Assembly: GCA_946807835.1 (NCBI GenBank)
Contig: OX327684.1
Span: 11,866,501-11,930,500 of the forward strand
Source: Ailanthus altissimus
Lineage: Eukaryota > Streptophyta > Magnoliopsida > Sapindales > Simaroubaceae
Reading direction: 5' to 3'
DNA: 64,000 nt
A program made the translations under genes and the position numbers. Below, piece by piece: positions 46,801-57,500 of the stretch. The notes under the pieces are model-generated. The model searched no databases and was not told the origin of the DNA. It saw nothing but the letters and a program-made list of their open reading frames with translations. Numbering within the stretch: position 1 is the stretch's first letter; each line of letters opens with the position of its first letter.

Positions 46801-48500
46801 TATGGCAGCATTATTTATTACCTAAAGAGTTTGTTATTCATACTGACCATGAATCATTAAAGTATCTTAAAGGGCAGAACAAGCTAAATAGAAGACATGC
46901 CAAATGGGTAGAGTTCATGGAGCCATTTCCATATGTCATAAAATACAAGAAGGGGCAAACTAATGTCATTGCTGATGCTCTTTCTAGGAGGTATGCATTG
47001 ATTTCTATGTTAAATGCAAGGCTTTTGGGTTTTGAACAGGTGAAAGGACAATATACCAGTGATTCATACTTTGCTAATATGATGTCTAAATGTGCTAAAG
47101 GAGCTTGTGATGGGTTCTTTGTGCATGATGGTTACTTGTTCAAGTTGGGCAGAATGTGTATACCTTCAGGATCCTTACGTGAGTTGCTTGTGCGTGAGGC
47201 TCATAGGGGTGGTCTTAGTGGTCATTTTGGGGAGAAGAAAACTTATGAGCTACTGAAAGAGCACTTCTTTTGGCCTAATATGCTGCGGGATGTTCATAAA
47301 GTTGTTGAAAGATGTGTAAATTGCAAGAAAGCTAAGGGTAAAGAGAATGCATATGGACTATATATGCCTTTACCTATCCCAGAGCAACCATGGATGGATA
47401 TTAGTATGGATTTTGTGCTTGGATTACCTAGAACACAGCGTGGGAAGGATTCAGTGATGGTTGTGGTTGATCGGTTCTCCAAAATGTCACACTTTATTCC
47501 TTGTAACAAAACTGATGATGCTATTCATATTGCTGATTTGTTTTTTAGGGAAATTGTACGTTTGCATGGAATCCCTAAAAGCATTGTCTCTGATCGTGAT
47601 ACAAAGTTCTTAAGCTATTTTTGGAAGACTCTTTGGAAGAAGCTTGGAACAAAGTTGCTTTTCAGTACTGCTTGTCATCCACAAACTGATGGGCAAACTG
47701 AGGTAGTGAACCGTACTCTATCTTCTTTATTACGAGCTGTTATAAACAAGAACTTAAAGAGTTGGGATACTTGTTTGCCTATTGTAGAGTTTGCATATAA
47801 CCGTAGTGTGCATGGGGCTACAAAATTTTCACCATTTGAGATTGTGTATGGATTTAATCCATTTGTTCCTATTGACCTTGTTCCTATTGCAATTAATGAG
47901 AGGACATCTATGGATGGTGTTAAGAAGGCAGAATTGATGAAGAAGCTTCATGAGCAGGTTCGAATTCATATTGAGGAGAAAACAGCTAGGTATGTTAAGC
48001 ATGCTAATAAAGGACGAAAAATGATTAGCTTTGAACCTGGTGATCTTGTTTGGATTCATCTTAGCAAGGGAAGATTTCCTAGCAAGCGGAAGTCCAAGCT
48101 GATGCCAAGAGTTGATGGACCTTTTCGTATTATAGAGAAGGTAAATAGTAATGCTTACAAAGTTGACCTTCCTGGTGATTACAATGTTTCAGCCACTTTT
48201 AATGTGAAGGACTTATCTCCTTATTTGGAAGATTTAGAAGATTCTGATTTGAGGGCAAATCATTCTCTGCCCGGGGGTGATGATGTGCATCATGAAGGTT
48301 CTAAATCAACTCAAGAAGGCGAGCTGAGCGTAAAGGAGATTTCAGATGGTCCAATAACAAGGGCTAAGGCTAAACAGCTTCAAAGGGCCATAAGTAGTCA
48401 AATTGGAGCTATTGAAGCTTCTATGGGATTGGAAGCTTACGATCTGAATGGAAACGAGCTATATGTATTTATTTGTCTTCAATTTGAGATTGGGACGTGA
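43872..48500 (+). CDS. Intact Ty3/gypsy gag-protease-RT-RNase H-integrase polyprotein (A1)
   Basis: A single 1542-codon frame; I chose ATG 43872 (MADDDASRV), also present in A2 (as MAYDDASRV) and A3. Domains: gag core with [19 protein letters not shown] knuckle C331-C344 (CX2CX4HX4C); aspartic protease D427 in IIDNGSCTN, where the usual DSG/DTG reads DNG; RT with YFDD at 781-784; RNase H with D930 (ECDASG); integrase zinc region, then D1180, D1241, E1277 in the D,D-35-E spacing; basic C-terminal domain. The last 72 residues, including GPITRAKAK at 1493-1501, are encoded inside the 3' LTR. It should make the coat, enzymes and integrase needed for copying via RNA. No stop or frameshift seen, so it is potentially active, although the DNG protease needs testing. 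Confidence 0.95.
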   Translation: MADDDASRVPKGLSLEQAQLVGLQRAHDEFRGEITEIRGQLAAIIEMMQRNTLQPQQRRVGHRVPRNDLGNAGDEPNRDDEAEDRGRIRRQQNDPTSGIKLNIPPFRGTSSPEEYLEWVQKVERVFDWHEYPEAKKCKVAALEFTDYALLWWENLKAQRRRDDEEEVTSWPLMKRLMKKRFVPDYYKQELYIKLQTLRQGSLSVEEYVKEFELLLIRCDLNEPQEQTIARFLDGLKRDIANVVELQPFIFLEDVIKLATKVERQQKRRGIHMRSTTTSNTKAVSSSSRTWNTPKRDEKVEFSKGSASSGSLKGKEKVFEPQFSRRTRDIKCFKCLGNGHIASECPNKRVMVLQGKYGELVSEDEAEMEEESKVEVTEQEENLEPMEGNLLVIQRILSAEVDIGLEQRENIFHTRCQIRDKVCAMIIDNGSCTNVAYTTLVEKLGLTTVPHPKPYKLHWLNDKGEIQVTRQVRVPFSIKTFHDEVLCDVVPMTASHVLLGRPWQFDNDVTYNGRRNTYSFVLNGKKVNLMPLSSQQVREDQLRNQRKMMESGKGLMLAKKGDVEQALASVGVVFMTWAKPLLQVEGLDLPRQVVELLEEFKDVFPEELPLGLPPIRGIEHQIDLVPGASLPNRPAYRCNPEEAKEIKRQVGELLERGYVRESLSPCSVPTLLVPKKDGTMRMCVDSRAINKITVKYRFPIPRLEDMLDELHGAVYFSKVDLMSGYHQIRMKEGDEWKTAFKTKHGLYEWMVMPFGLSNAPSTFMRLMNHVLRKFIGLFVVVYFDDILIYSKTLDDHVKHLMAVFETLRDAKLYGNIKKCYFCQDSVIFLGYVVSGSGIKVDEEKVKAIRDWPKPTGVADVRSFHGLASFYRRFIKDFSSIVAPMTECLKNGNEFRWNENAQKSFELIKEQLCSAPVLALPDFAKTFEIECDASGVGIGAVLMQEKRPIAFFSEKLNGARLNYSIYDKEFYALIRALEVWQHYLLPKEFVIHTDHESLKYLKGQNKLNRRHAKWVEFMEPFPYVIKYKKGQTNVIADALSRRYALISMLNARLLGFEQVKGQYTSDSYFANMMSKCAKGACDGFFVHDGYLFKLGRMCIPSGSLRELLVREAHRGGLSGHFGEKKTYELLKEHFFWPNMLRDVHKVVERCVNCKKAKGKENAYGLYMPLPIPEQPWMDISMDFVLGLPRTQRGKDSVMVVVDRFSKMSHFIPCNKTDDAIHIADLFFREIVRLHGIPKSIVSDRDTKFLSYFWKTLWKKLGTKLLFSTACHPQTDGQTEVVNRTLSSLLRAVINKNLKSWDTCLPIVEFAYNRSVHGATKFSPFEIVYGFNPFVPIDLVPIAINERTSMDGVKKAELMKKLHEQVRIHIEEKTARYVKHANKGRKMISFEPGDLVWIHLSKGRFPSKRKSKLMPRVDGPFRIIEKVNSNAYKVDLPGDYNVSATFNVKDLSPYLEDLEDSDLRANHSLPGGDDVHHEGSKSTQEGELSVKEISDGPITRAKAKQLQRAISSQIGAIEASMGLEAYDLNGNELYVFICLQFEIGT

Positions 48501-48991
48501 TTTAGAGACGTTTGGTGACGTTGGGCTTTAAGAAGCAGCTAAGGCCTTTCTTTTCATGCTATTGGGCTTTACTTATTTCTTATGTTACTACTTTTATGTA
48601 TTTGGGCTATTTTGAACTTGTTTAGTTTTGTTTTAAAATTGTTAAGTCATATTGGGCTTATTTTGGGCCTTTTAAAGTTTATTAGGTAACATTAGGGTTT
48701 CACCTCATTTTGTAAGCCTATATAAGGCATGTAAAAGTCTTGTAGAGGCAGTTGCCTCATTTTGAAATTGGAAGCACGAAATAGAAGAGCTATTTCTCTC
48801 TCAAAATTGTCTTCTCAAGTTTTTCAACTCTTGAAGATAGTTGCTGACTTATCACTCTTTGATCATCAAGAGTGTGGCGTCAAAACCCTAAACTGGTCCT
48901 TGTGGCGTCCATTCGACTTATCAAGGTATCTATTTAGTTCTATCCTCCATCAACTCCACAATTTAATTTTGTTATAAATCAAGGCACATCA
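48281..48991 (+). repeat. A1 3' LTR
   Basis: 711 bp, TGATGTGC to GCACATCA. It carries the polyprotein tail to the stop at 48500, TATATAAGG at about 48719 and the GAGGCA-GT-TGCCTC stem. Confidence 0.95.
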
Positions 48992-49727
48992 GAAATACAA
49001 TGGGATACAGAATAATTCACTACCCAAAGAAACCTACAAGAGATACAGAGCTCTCAAACTCAACATTCTAAGGATTCCACCCAAGAGTTATAGAGCTAAA
49101 TTAAGAAACTCTTACAAGAGAACTCTTCAAAATACAAGTACTTTAAAACTTACTCTCTGCCCCTCTCCTCTCCTCTCATCCTTCTTGGTATTTATAGAAA
49201 GTTCTTGGGAATGCTACTGCAAAGCACTTATTACAACATTCAAATTTGGTGGTTGGGAGTTGACAAATTTCAAAAGACAACAACTAAGACTTACAACTAT
49301 CCTTACACAAAAAGTCTACAAATACAGCTAATGCAATAAATGAAGTATCAAAATTCAAACTTAATATGCTCTAATTCAACAAAGCATGCCCTAAAGTCTT
49401 GGATGGAGAGAAAAGTCTTCAATTCTTGTAAGTTATCAAGATTTGGTTCACCTATTAGCTGTCTGACCTTTCTTTAGTTATTAGGATTCAACTTTCTCTA
49501 GAAAAGTTATATTCATGCGCTATAAAAGGGATTTTAGAACTAGACACATATAATTTTCTAGTAGTATGAAGTTTGCCCAACAATTCCTTCTAAAACAGTA
49601 CCAGATTAATTTTAAATTTACCCTTGAAATTCATTATTTTACCTTGATTCTTTAGTGTACGAATGTAACTATCTAAAATTCATTTGGTTCTATTTTTAAC
49701 TCCATGTGATTAGACACTCCTGTGTCA
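48992..49727 (-). repeat. C7: truncated family C LTR
   Basis: A reverse-strand C LTR lacking its TGATGCAGGC end; it begins at GAAATACAATGGGATAC directly after A1 and ends CCTGTGTCA. Roughly 120 bp are missing compared with C5. Confidence 0.88.
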
Positions 49728-49994
49728 ATGATGTTTTGAAGGAAAAGGTAGGATAGTTATTTAAGAAGAGACACATAATAGAGAGTATTAGTTCTAGTGT
49801 TGTTTCTGTTCTATTTACACCAAAGGAGGATGAGAGTTGGCGAATGTGTGTGGAAATTTGTGCAATCAACAAGCTTAACCAAGAAATTAATTTAGGTAAC
49901 TTGAGTGGCCATGTGGAGCGTGACAAGATATTTGCAAATCTAGGGAGAACTTGTATGGTCACTCGAGGACGAGTTCTCTATAAGTGAAGAAGAA
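49728..49994 (+). pseudogene. F: reduced pol fragment before an F LTR
   Basis: Degraded RT entry (SVVSVLFTPKEDESWRMCVE, CAINKLN) runs straight into a stretch like HVERDKIFANLGR and then a GRVLYK end before the LTR. RT palm, RNase H and integrase are absent. This layout (RT entry joined to the element end) resembles D2/D3, but the junction differs. Its left end is cut at the C7 LTR edge. Confidence 0.6.
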
Positions 49995-50486
49995 TGATGG
50001 GGGACATGATGGATATTTCATTAATAGTCATTACATTGCATTGTTAGCAATTCAAATTACTAGCAGCAACCCATGTGATGAGAAACTTTCAAGAGCCTAC
50101 AACTACATTTATTGGTGTGGTTAACAGTTCAACAATTAGTTTTGAAGTAAAATTTTAGTATTGGTAGTTGTTGGTAGTTTTCATTAATTGTGTTGTAATA
50201 AGTGATGAAATTCTTAATGCCTTAGTTGTTAGTAGTAGTTGGTAGTTAGTGGTTGTAAGTTGTCATTAATTACTGTAATAAATGTTAAAAATCTTAAGAG
50301 GTCTGTATAAATACATGAGAGATGGGGGAAAAAGGATCCAGACTTTGTAATTTCTGAGATTAAGAAATCAAAAACTTTTCTTTTGAATTGGTATTCTACC
50401 ACTTTCAAATTTTGTTTTGTTCAACAATATCAACAACTTTAGTTTTCATGAACGAAATCACGCCCCATTTAGCTTGTCCTGCATCA
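49995..50486 (+). repeat. F LTR
   Basis: 492 bp from TGATGGGGGACATG to GTCCTGCATCA, nearly an inverted repeat at its ends. It contains two units of a D-like U3 repeat ('gttgtaataagtg...gttagtagtagttggtagtta') and TATAAATA at about 50307. It abuts a reversed D LTR scrap. Confidence 0.75.
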
Positions 50487-50575
50487 GATAAGTCTAAAAG
50501 AATGCCAAAAGATGAAAATCTTGATAAGTTCTAAATAAAAGTTCTCTGAAGTACTTAAGAGAAAACTCTTACAAA
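50487..50575 (-). repeat. D6: fragment of a reversed D LTR
   Basis: GATAAGTCT...GAGAAAACTCT aligns with 32131-32215 of D5 on the same strand. Both ends are broken. Confidence 0.7.
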
Positions 50576-50867
50576 ACTGTTAAAAGGTTGGACGACATTT
50601 TTTGTCTCTCAGCAATGGCCTGATTGTGATTGGACCCCTAAGATTATGCCTTATTTGTTCTTACAGAAACTTGAATAACATTAACAAAGCCTTGATAATT
50701 TTGAGTACTTGATTTAAGCAGATAAGTGTCTTAAATGCATGAATTTGATATGTACTTAATTAGCCCATTTAACGGTTCCTACAATTTCTTTGTTCTTGCC
50801 CTTGCATTGGACCCCCATGAATGCTTAATTGGACCTTGTGAAGCTTTGGCAGTCTAGTTTGTATCAT
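50576..50867. other. Unassigned intervening sequence
   Basis: About 290 bp of AT-rich sequence with no match to the A to F families that I can see, no convincing frame and no TG...CA ends. It could be the remainder of an LTR family not otherwise present, or original host DNA. Confidence 0.5.
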
Positions 50868-52043
50868 TTCTCTTACGTACCCCATTTTCCATCAATTCAT
50901 TAACCCGCCTTTGTTTTCTCGAGATTGCTTTGATAGGCTGGTCAGTTTGGAATGGAAGCATTGTGTATAAAATCGATTTGATGTTTAATTCCTCGAATAG
51001 GAGGTAAACAAAGTGGAACCTCCTCGGAAAAGACATCATCAAAGTCCTGCAAAAGAGAAACAACTGAACTAGGCAAAGATGCATCAAGTTGGTTAGTGTT
51101 TAAATATTTCTCTTTGTACAAAAATATAATCATTTGCTGACTTAAAACACCACTAATTTATTTCACTCGCTTTTGCATAGAAATTTGTTTTTCTTTCTGC
51201 TTTTCTCTTAGTGGCCGAATCTGTCTTCTTATTTTCTCTCTCATTTTTCTTGGCCTCTCTTTTTTCTCTTTCTAATTTTTACTTATTTTCTTTTTTTTAC
51301 TCCCTTTATTTTGATTACTCTCTTTTTGTAACCTCACTTGTTCTTCATAGACCTGCTTTGGTGACAAAGGGACTAGAGTGATTGTCACCCTAGTAACAAG
51401 TGTCCAACTTGCATCAGAACTACATCACACAAAAACTTCATCTTTATATTTTCCAATGCGGAAGGAAACTATCACCTGTTTAGTAACCCTCACCTAACCA
51501 CTACAACTTGTAAGGCCAAGAATATTTAATTATTGGGAGCCCTAATTTCCTTACCATTGTAGTACTAGCAACATTAGTAGAACTACCTCCATCAATTATC
51601 ACACTATAAAACTTGTTTTGCACGTGGCATCTAGTATGAAAGATATTTTTTCGCTACACTTCATCAGCTTCTTTTACCTACATACTTAGAGCTCTCCTTG
51701 TAACAAAAAATTCACCTTGGGCAGCATATTCCTTATCATCCACGTCTTCCAATGGTGGCATAGATTCGGTTTCATCTTTGTCGTCGGATCAAATCTCACC
51801 ACTATCTCGCAATATCATAATTCTTTTGTTTAGACTTTGGCTCACTATGTGACCTCTACCTTGGCATTTAAAATACTTAATATCACAATTCTAGTTTATC
51901 TTGATTTTCCTGGCTGGTCACTTCTAGTTTTGGCTCAATTTTGGGCATGGCAATGGCTTGCATCTCCTATTTCTTCACAAAATTCGGCCTCCATGTTGAA
52001 CTCGAGTTAGGGTTTGCCTTGTACTACTACCCCTCCTCTTGAG
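50868..52043 (-). pseudogene. B5 pol fragment: knuckle, protease and RT entry
   Basis: Minus strand, from 52043 down: degraded linker; knuckle KYFKCQGRGHIVSQ with the last Cys lost (about 51880-51830); an acidic linker; protease with a DGGSSTNV-like motif near 51590; a degraded LLG-type stretch; a Lys/Glu-rich linker; then LQDFDDVFSEEVPLCLPPIRGIKHQIDF (50940-51090) and PIKAISRKQRRVNELMENGV. It breaks off before the RT palm. Multiple stops and shifts. It is more diverged from B1/B2 than they are from each other. Confidence 0.75.
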
Positions 52044-52702
52044 TGATGTGCATTATGAGGATTTTAAATCAACTCAAGAAGGTGAGCTGAGCATAAAAAA
52101 GGCTTCAGGTGGTGCAATAACAAGGGTTAAGGCCAAACAGCTTCAAAAGGTCATAAATAGTCAAATTGAAACTATTGAAGCTTTCATAGGCTTGGAAGCT
52201 TGTGATCTGAATGGGAATGGGCCAAATGTGTTTATTTGTCTTCAATTAGAGCTTGGGACGTGATTTACAGGCTTTGGTGACTTTGGGCTTAAAGAGGCAG
52301 ATGAGAGCTTTATTTGTATACTATTGGGCTTAATTGCTTCTTTTGTGCCTAATTTTATTATTTCACTTTTCTCTCTCTATTTTTATGTATTTGGGCCTTA
52401 TAAAACTTGTTTAGCTTTGTTTTAAGTTATTAAGTCAGATTGGACTTATTTAAGTTATTTTGGGCTTTTTAAGTCAATTAGGTAAAATTAGGATTTTTTC
52501 TAATCTTGTGAGCCTATATAAGGCTTCTTACATAGGCTTATAGAGGCATCTCTGCCTCTATTCAATTTTATGAACGTGAAAGAAGAACTTCTTCTCTCTC
52601 AAAATTCTCTTATCAAGTTTTTTCAGTTTATGGCAATAGTTAATAACTTGTCACTCTTTAATCACCAAGAGTGTGGTATCAAAAACCTAAAATGATCCGT
52701 GT
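52044..52702 (+). repeat. A6: old, diverged family A LTR, 3' truncated
   Basis: Begins TGATGTGCATTATG and follows the A LTR to about 52702 (GATCCGTGT), where the B4 LTR starts. It is clearly more diverged than other A copies, yet its coded tail (to 52263) is unbroken, with GAITRVKAKQLQ. TATATAAGG is at about 52516 and GAGGCA-TCTC-TGCCTC at 52543-52558. Confidence 0.85.
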
Positions 52703-53551
52703 TGATACAATCCATGCCAAGATCCAGCCCCAATTGATAAAGTTATGGATCAAGAAGTACTCAAGATCGTCTAGAAATAGATTAGTATGAAACCGTGGCC
52801 CGTTGCTTGTATTGAAGCAAGAACCTTGGTGTAATGAAGATACAACAATCAATTATAAAATGATTGATGGATAAGTTGAAGGAGAATGCAATGAAAATTG
52901 TTCTGATAAGTTCGGATAATTCTACAAGAATCAAAGAGAATTTTCTTAATTAAATTACTGAATACTTCCTATCATCCCTCATGTATTGATAGTGAACATT
53001 TGGCATGTTAGCATTTATTAAAATATTAAATGATAACTTAAAACTACTAAAATACCAACTACTACCAATAAAGCTTAATTTAAACTAACTTTTCAAACTT
53101 TGCAACTACAACAATACATGCAGCTGCAAACTTTAATTAACTACTAACCAACAACAAGGTTTAATTTCAAATATTACAACTAATATCATAAATCTTTATT
53201 GTAGGCTCTCAAAAGCTTTTAATTACTTAGGTTGCTCACACGGGCTGCTGTCTCCATCATTCCCCAACACTTGATGAGTCAAAATTAGAGAATCACCAAT
53301 TTTGAAAACTCCACCAATTCCATCCACTTTGTGATCTTAGGAATTTCTTCTAGATTATTCCAAAACTTGAATCATAGAAATCCAACTTTGTGGAACACGT
53401 GGAACATTTTACTTGCGTCCACATGAATTTACCTCAGCCCAAATGTTTTGAATCAGTCCATTGAAAGTTTCTATGAACCTTTTAGCTCTATCACTTATAA
53501 CCAAATCAACTGGAACTTGAATAAGTTTTGCATTCTATTTGTTAGTCGTGA
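52703..53551 (-). repeat. B4 3' LTR, main part
   Basis: 849 bp starting TGATACAATCC on the plus strand. Near its far end it has a reversed, degenerate B tail (about 53450-53510, cf. TRLRAKQFKEALNGL), which identifies a B-type LTR. A2 interrupts it close to its U3 end; the final TGATGAGGGCA (reverse strand) lies at 59714-59724. Confidence 0.65.
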
Positions 53552-54238
53552 TGATGTGCATCATGAAGGTTCTAAATCAACTCAAGAAGGCGAGCTGAGC
53601 GTAAAGGAGATTTCAGATGGTCCAATAACAAGGGCTAAGGCTAAACAGCTTCAAAGGGCCATAAGTAGTCAAATTGGAGCTATTGAAGCTTCTATGGGAT
53701 TAGAAGCTTGCGATCTGAATGGAAACGAGCTAAATATATTTATTTGTCTTCAATTTGAGATTGGGACGTGATTTAGAGGCGTTTGGTGACGTTGGGCTTT
53801 AAGAAGCAGCTAAGGGCTTTCTTTTCATGCTATTGGGCTTTATTTACTTCTTATGTTACTACTTTTATGTATTTGGGCTATTTTGAACTTGTTTAGTTTT
53901 GTTTTAAATTGTTAAGTCATATTGGGCTTATTAGGTAACATTAGGGTTTCACCTCATTTTGTAAGCCTATATAAGGCATGTAAAAGTCTTGCAGAGGCAG
54001 TTGCCTCATTTTGGATTTGGATGCACGAAAATAGACTTTTCTTTCTCAAAATTGTCTTCTCAAGTTTTTTTAAACTCTTGAAGATAGTTGCTGACTTATC
54101 ACTCTTTGATCACCAAGAGTGTGGCGTCAAAACCCTAAATTGATCCTTGTGGCGTCCATACGACTTATCAAGGTATCTATTTAGTTCTATCCTCCATCAA
54201 CTTCACAATTTAATTTTGTTATAAATCAAGGCACATCA
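53552..54238 (+). repeat. A2 5' LTR
   Basis: TGATGTGC to GCACATCA. Lacks the TTTTGGGCC... segment present at 59386-59406 in its partner. Confidence 0.95.
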
Positions 54239-54240
54239 TC

Positions 54241-54252
54241 TGGTATCAGAGC
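54241..54252 (+). other. A2 primer-binding site
   Basis: TGGTATCAGAGC, exact, 2 bp after the LTR. Confidence 0.92.
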
Positions 54253-54596
54253 ACAGGATTTCAGTGTGCAAACTGAAGTTTTAGCTATTGAAGGTGTCTG
54301 CTATTTTTTGTGTTATATAATTTGGTGGGGTTATTATCAGTTTGGGTCTCTAATATTTGAGGAGTTGAATTGCAACTCTGAAGCATTAAAATTAATTCTT
54401 AGTAGTTTGTGAACTGGAGATGGGTTGGCTGAATTAAATTGTTCTTGAACCTGGAAATTTTGTGAACCTGGAAATTTCGAATTTGAGTAAATTGTTGTAT
54501 TTACTGAATTGGTGAAAAAATTCAGTTTGAGAAGAGTGTTTTAGCTACTGGTTGTGTTGTTCAATTGTTCATACTTGTTTGGGGCTTTTGTTAATA

Positions 54597-57500
54597 ATGG
54601 CTTACGATGATGCAAGTAGAGTACCAAAGGGATTGAGTTTAGAACAAGCTCAACTCGTGGGCTTACAACGAGCTCATGATGAATTTCGAGGTGAGATTAC
54701 TGAAATTCGTGGACAACTTGCTGCAATTATAGAAATGATGCAAAGAAACACTTTGCAACCCCAACAAAGGCGGGTAGGGCATAGGGTACCTCGAAATGAC
54801 TTAGGGGATGCTGGAGATGAGCCAAATAGGGATGATGAGGCTGAAGATAGGGGTAGGATAAGGAGGCAGCAAAATGACCCTACTAGTGGTATCAAACTTA
54901 ATATACCACCATTTAGAGGTACTAGTTCTCCTGAGGAGTATCTTGAATGGGTTCAGAAGGTAGAAAGGGTGTTTGATTGGCATGAGTATCCTGAGGCAAA
55001 GAAGTGTAAGGTAGCAGCACTTGAGTTTACCGATTACGCACTTTTGTGGTGGGAAAACTTAAAAGCTCAGCGAAGAAGGGATGACGAAGAAGAAGTTACA
55101 AGCTGGCCACTTATGAAAAGATTAATGAAGAAGAGATTTGTTCCGCATTACTATAAACAAGAATTATACATCAAACTCCAGACTTTGCGGCAAGGTTCCT
55201 TGAGTGTGGAGGAGTATGTGAAAGAATTTGAGCTGTTGCTGATTCGCTGTGATTTGAATGAACCTCAAGAGCAAACAATAGCTAGATTCCTTGATGGATT
55301 GAAGAGGGACATAGCTAATGTTGTTGAGTTACAGCCCTTCATATTTCTTGAGGATGTCATAAAGCTTGCAACTAAAGTAGAAAGACAGCAGAAAAGAGGG
55401 GGTATCCATATGAGGTCAACTACAATAAGTAATACAAAGGCTGTTTCTTCACCTTCGCGAATATGGAACACACCTAAACGTGACGAGAAAGTGGAGTTCA
55501 GTAAAGGAAGTGTTAGTTCAGGTTCATTGAAAGGAAAGGAGAAGGTATTTGAACCTCAATTTTCCAGGAGATCGCGAGACATCAAGTGTTTCAAGTGCTT
55601 GGGAAATGGGCATATTGCTTCTGAATGTCCGAATAAGAGGGTGATGGTTTTACAAGGGAAGTATGGAGAGCTTGTAAGTGAAGATGAAGCTGAGATGGAA
55701 GAGGTATCTAAAGTCGAAGTGATTGAACAAGAAGAGAATCTTGAGCCAATGGAGGGAAATTTATTAGTTATTCAAAGGATTTTGAGTGCTGAAGTTGATA
55801 TTGGTTTGGAACAGCGCGAAAACATCTTTCATACAAGATGTCAAATCCGAGATAAGGTTTGTTCCATGATCATTGATAATGGTAGTTGCACCAATGTTGC
55901 ATCCATTACTTTAGTGGAGAAACTGGGATTAACTACTGTTCTACATCCAAAACCATACAAATTACATTGGCTTAATGACAAGGGAGAGATTCAAGTTACA
56001 AGACAGGTTCGGGTGCCATTCTCCATTAAAACCTTTCATGATGAGGTTTTATGTGATGTGGTTCCGATGACAGCTAGTCATGTGTTATTAGGACGCCCAT
56101 GGCAATTTGATAATGATGTGACTTATAATGGGAGAAGGAACACTTATTCATTTGTGCTGAATGGGAAGAAAGTGAATTTGATGCCATTGAATTCTCAACA
56201 AGTTAAAAAAGATCAGTTGCAGAATCAAAGGAAGATGATGGAATCTGGTAAAGGGTTAATGTTAGCCAAAAAGGGAGATGTTGAGCAAGCACTAGCTTCT
56301 GTGGGGGTTGTTTTCATGACTTGGGCAAAGCCTTTATTGCAAGTGGAGGGTTTGGATTTGCCAAGGCAGGTTGTGGAGTTGCTTTAAGAGTTCAAAGATG
56401 TATTTCCAGAAGAGCTACCATTGGGATTACCACCTATTCGAGGGATAGAGCATCAAATTGATTTGGTGCCTGGAGCTTCACTTCCAAATAGACCAGCATA
56501 TAGATGTAATCCGGAGGAAGCAAAGGAGATCAAAAGGCAAGTTGGTGAGCTCTTAGAGAGGGGCTATGTGCGTGAGTCACTTAGTCCTTGTTCAGTGCCT
56601 ACTTTGCTTGTTCCAAAGAAGGATGGTACCATGAGAATGTGTGTGGACAGTCGGGCTATCAACAAGATAACGGTTAAGTATCGATTCCCTATCCCTAGAC
56701 TTGATGATATGCTTGATGAATTGCATGGTGCTATTTATTTTTCTAAAGTTGATTTAATGAGTGGATATCACCAAATTAGGATGAAAGAAGGTGATGAATG
56801 GAAAACAGCCTTTAAAACTAAGCATGGATTGTATGAGTGGATGGTGATGCCATTTGGGCTTTCTAATGCACCTAGTACATTTATGAGACTTATGAACCAT
56901 GTTTTGAGGAAGTTTATCGGGCTGTTTGTTGTGGTCTATTTTGATGATATCTTGATCTATAGTAAAACTTTAGATGATCATGTGAAGCATCTTATGGCTG
57001 TATTTGAGACCTTGCGTGATGCTAAGTTGTATGGAAACATCAAGAAGTGCTATTTGTGCCAAGATAGTGTTATCTTTTTGGGGTATGTTGTTTCTGGTAG
57101 CGGAATTAAGGTTGATGAGGAGAAGGTTAAGGCAATTCGTGATTTGCCTAAACCTACTGGTGTTGCGGATGTGAGAAGTTTTCATGGTTTAGCCTCTTTC
57201 TATAGGCGATTTATTAAAGACTTTAGTTCTATTGTTGCGCCTATGACAGAGTGTTTGAAAAAGGGAAATGAGTTTAGGTGGAATGAGAATGCACATAAGT
57301 CATTTGAACTGATAAAAGAACAATTATGTTATGCTCCAGTTTTAGCACTTCCCGATTTTGCTAAAACATTTGAAATAGAGTGTGATGCTTCAGGGGTCGG
57401 TATTGGGGCTGTGTTGATGCAAGAAAAGAGGCCAATTGCTTTCTTTAGTGAGAAGCTGAATGGGGCACGGTTAAACTACTCTATTTATGACAAGGAGTTT

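Larger units (their letters stand above)
42793..48991 (+). mobile_element. A1: complete family A retrotransposon with intact polyprotein
   Basis: 5' LTR 42793-43502, primer site 43505-43516, one open gag-pol frame 43872-48500, polypurine-like tract CCCGGGGGTGA before 48281, 3' LTR 48281-48991. No target duplication: GCCAC precedes and GAAAT follows. The left flank is C6 protease linker (+) and the right flank is the middle of a reversed C LTR, so the flanks come from different elements. Confidence 0.95.

Noticed and set aside
42788..48996. A 5-bp target duplication for A1
   Set aside because: GCCAC and GAAAT do not match and shifting the LTR edges by a few bases does not help; treated as real absence.
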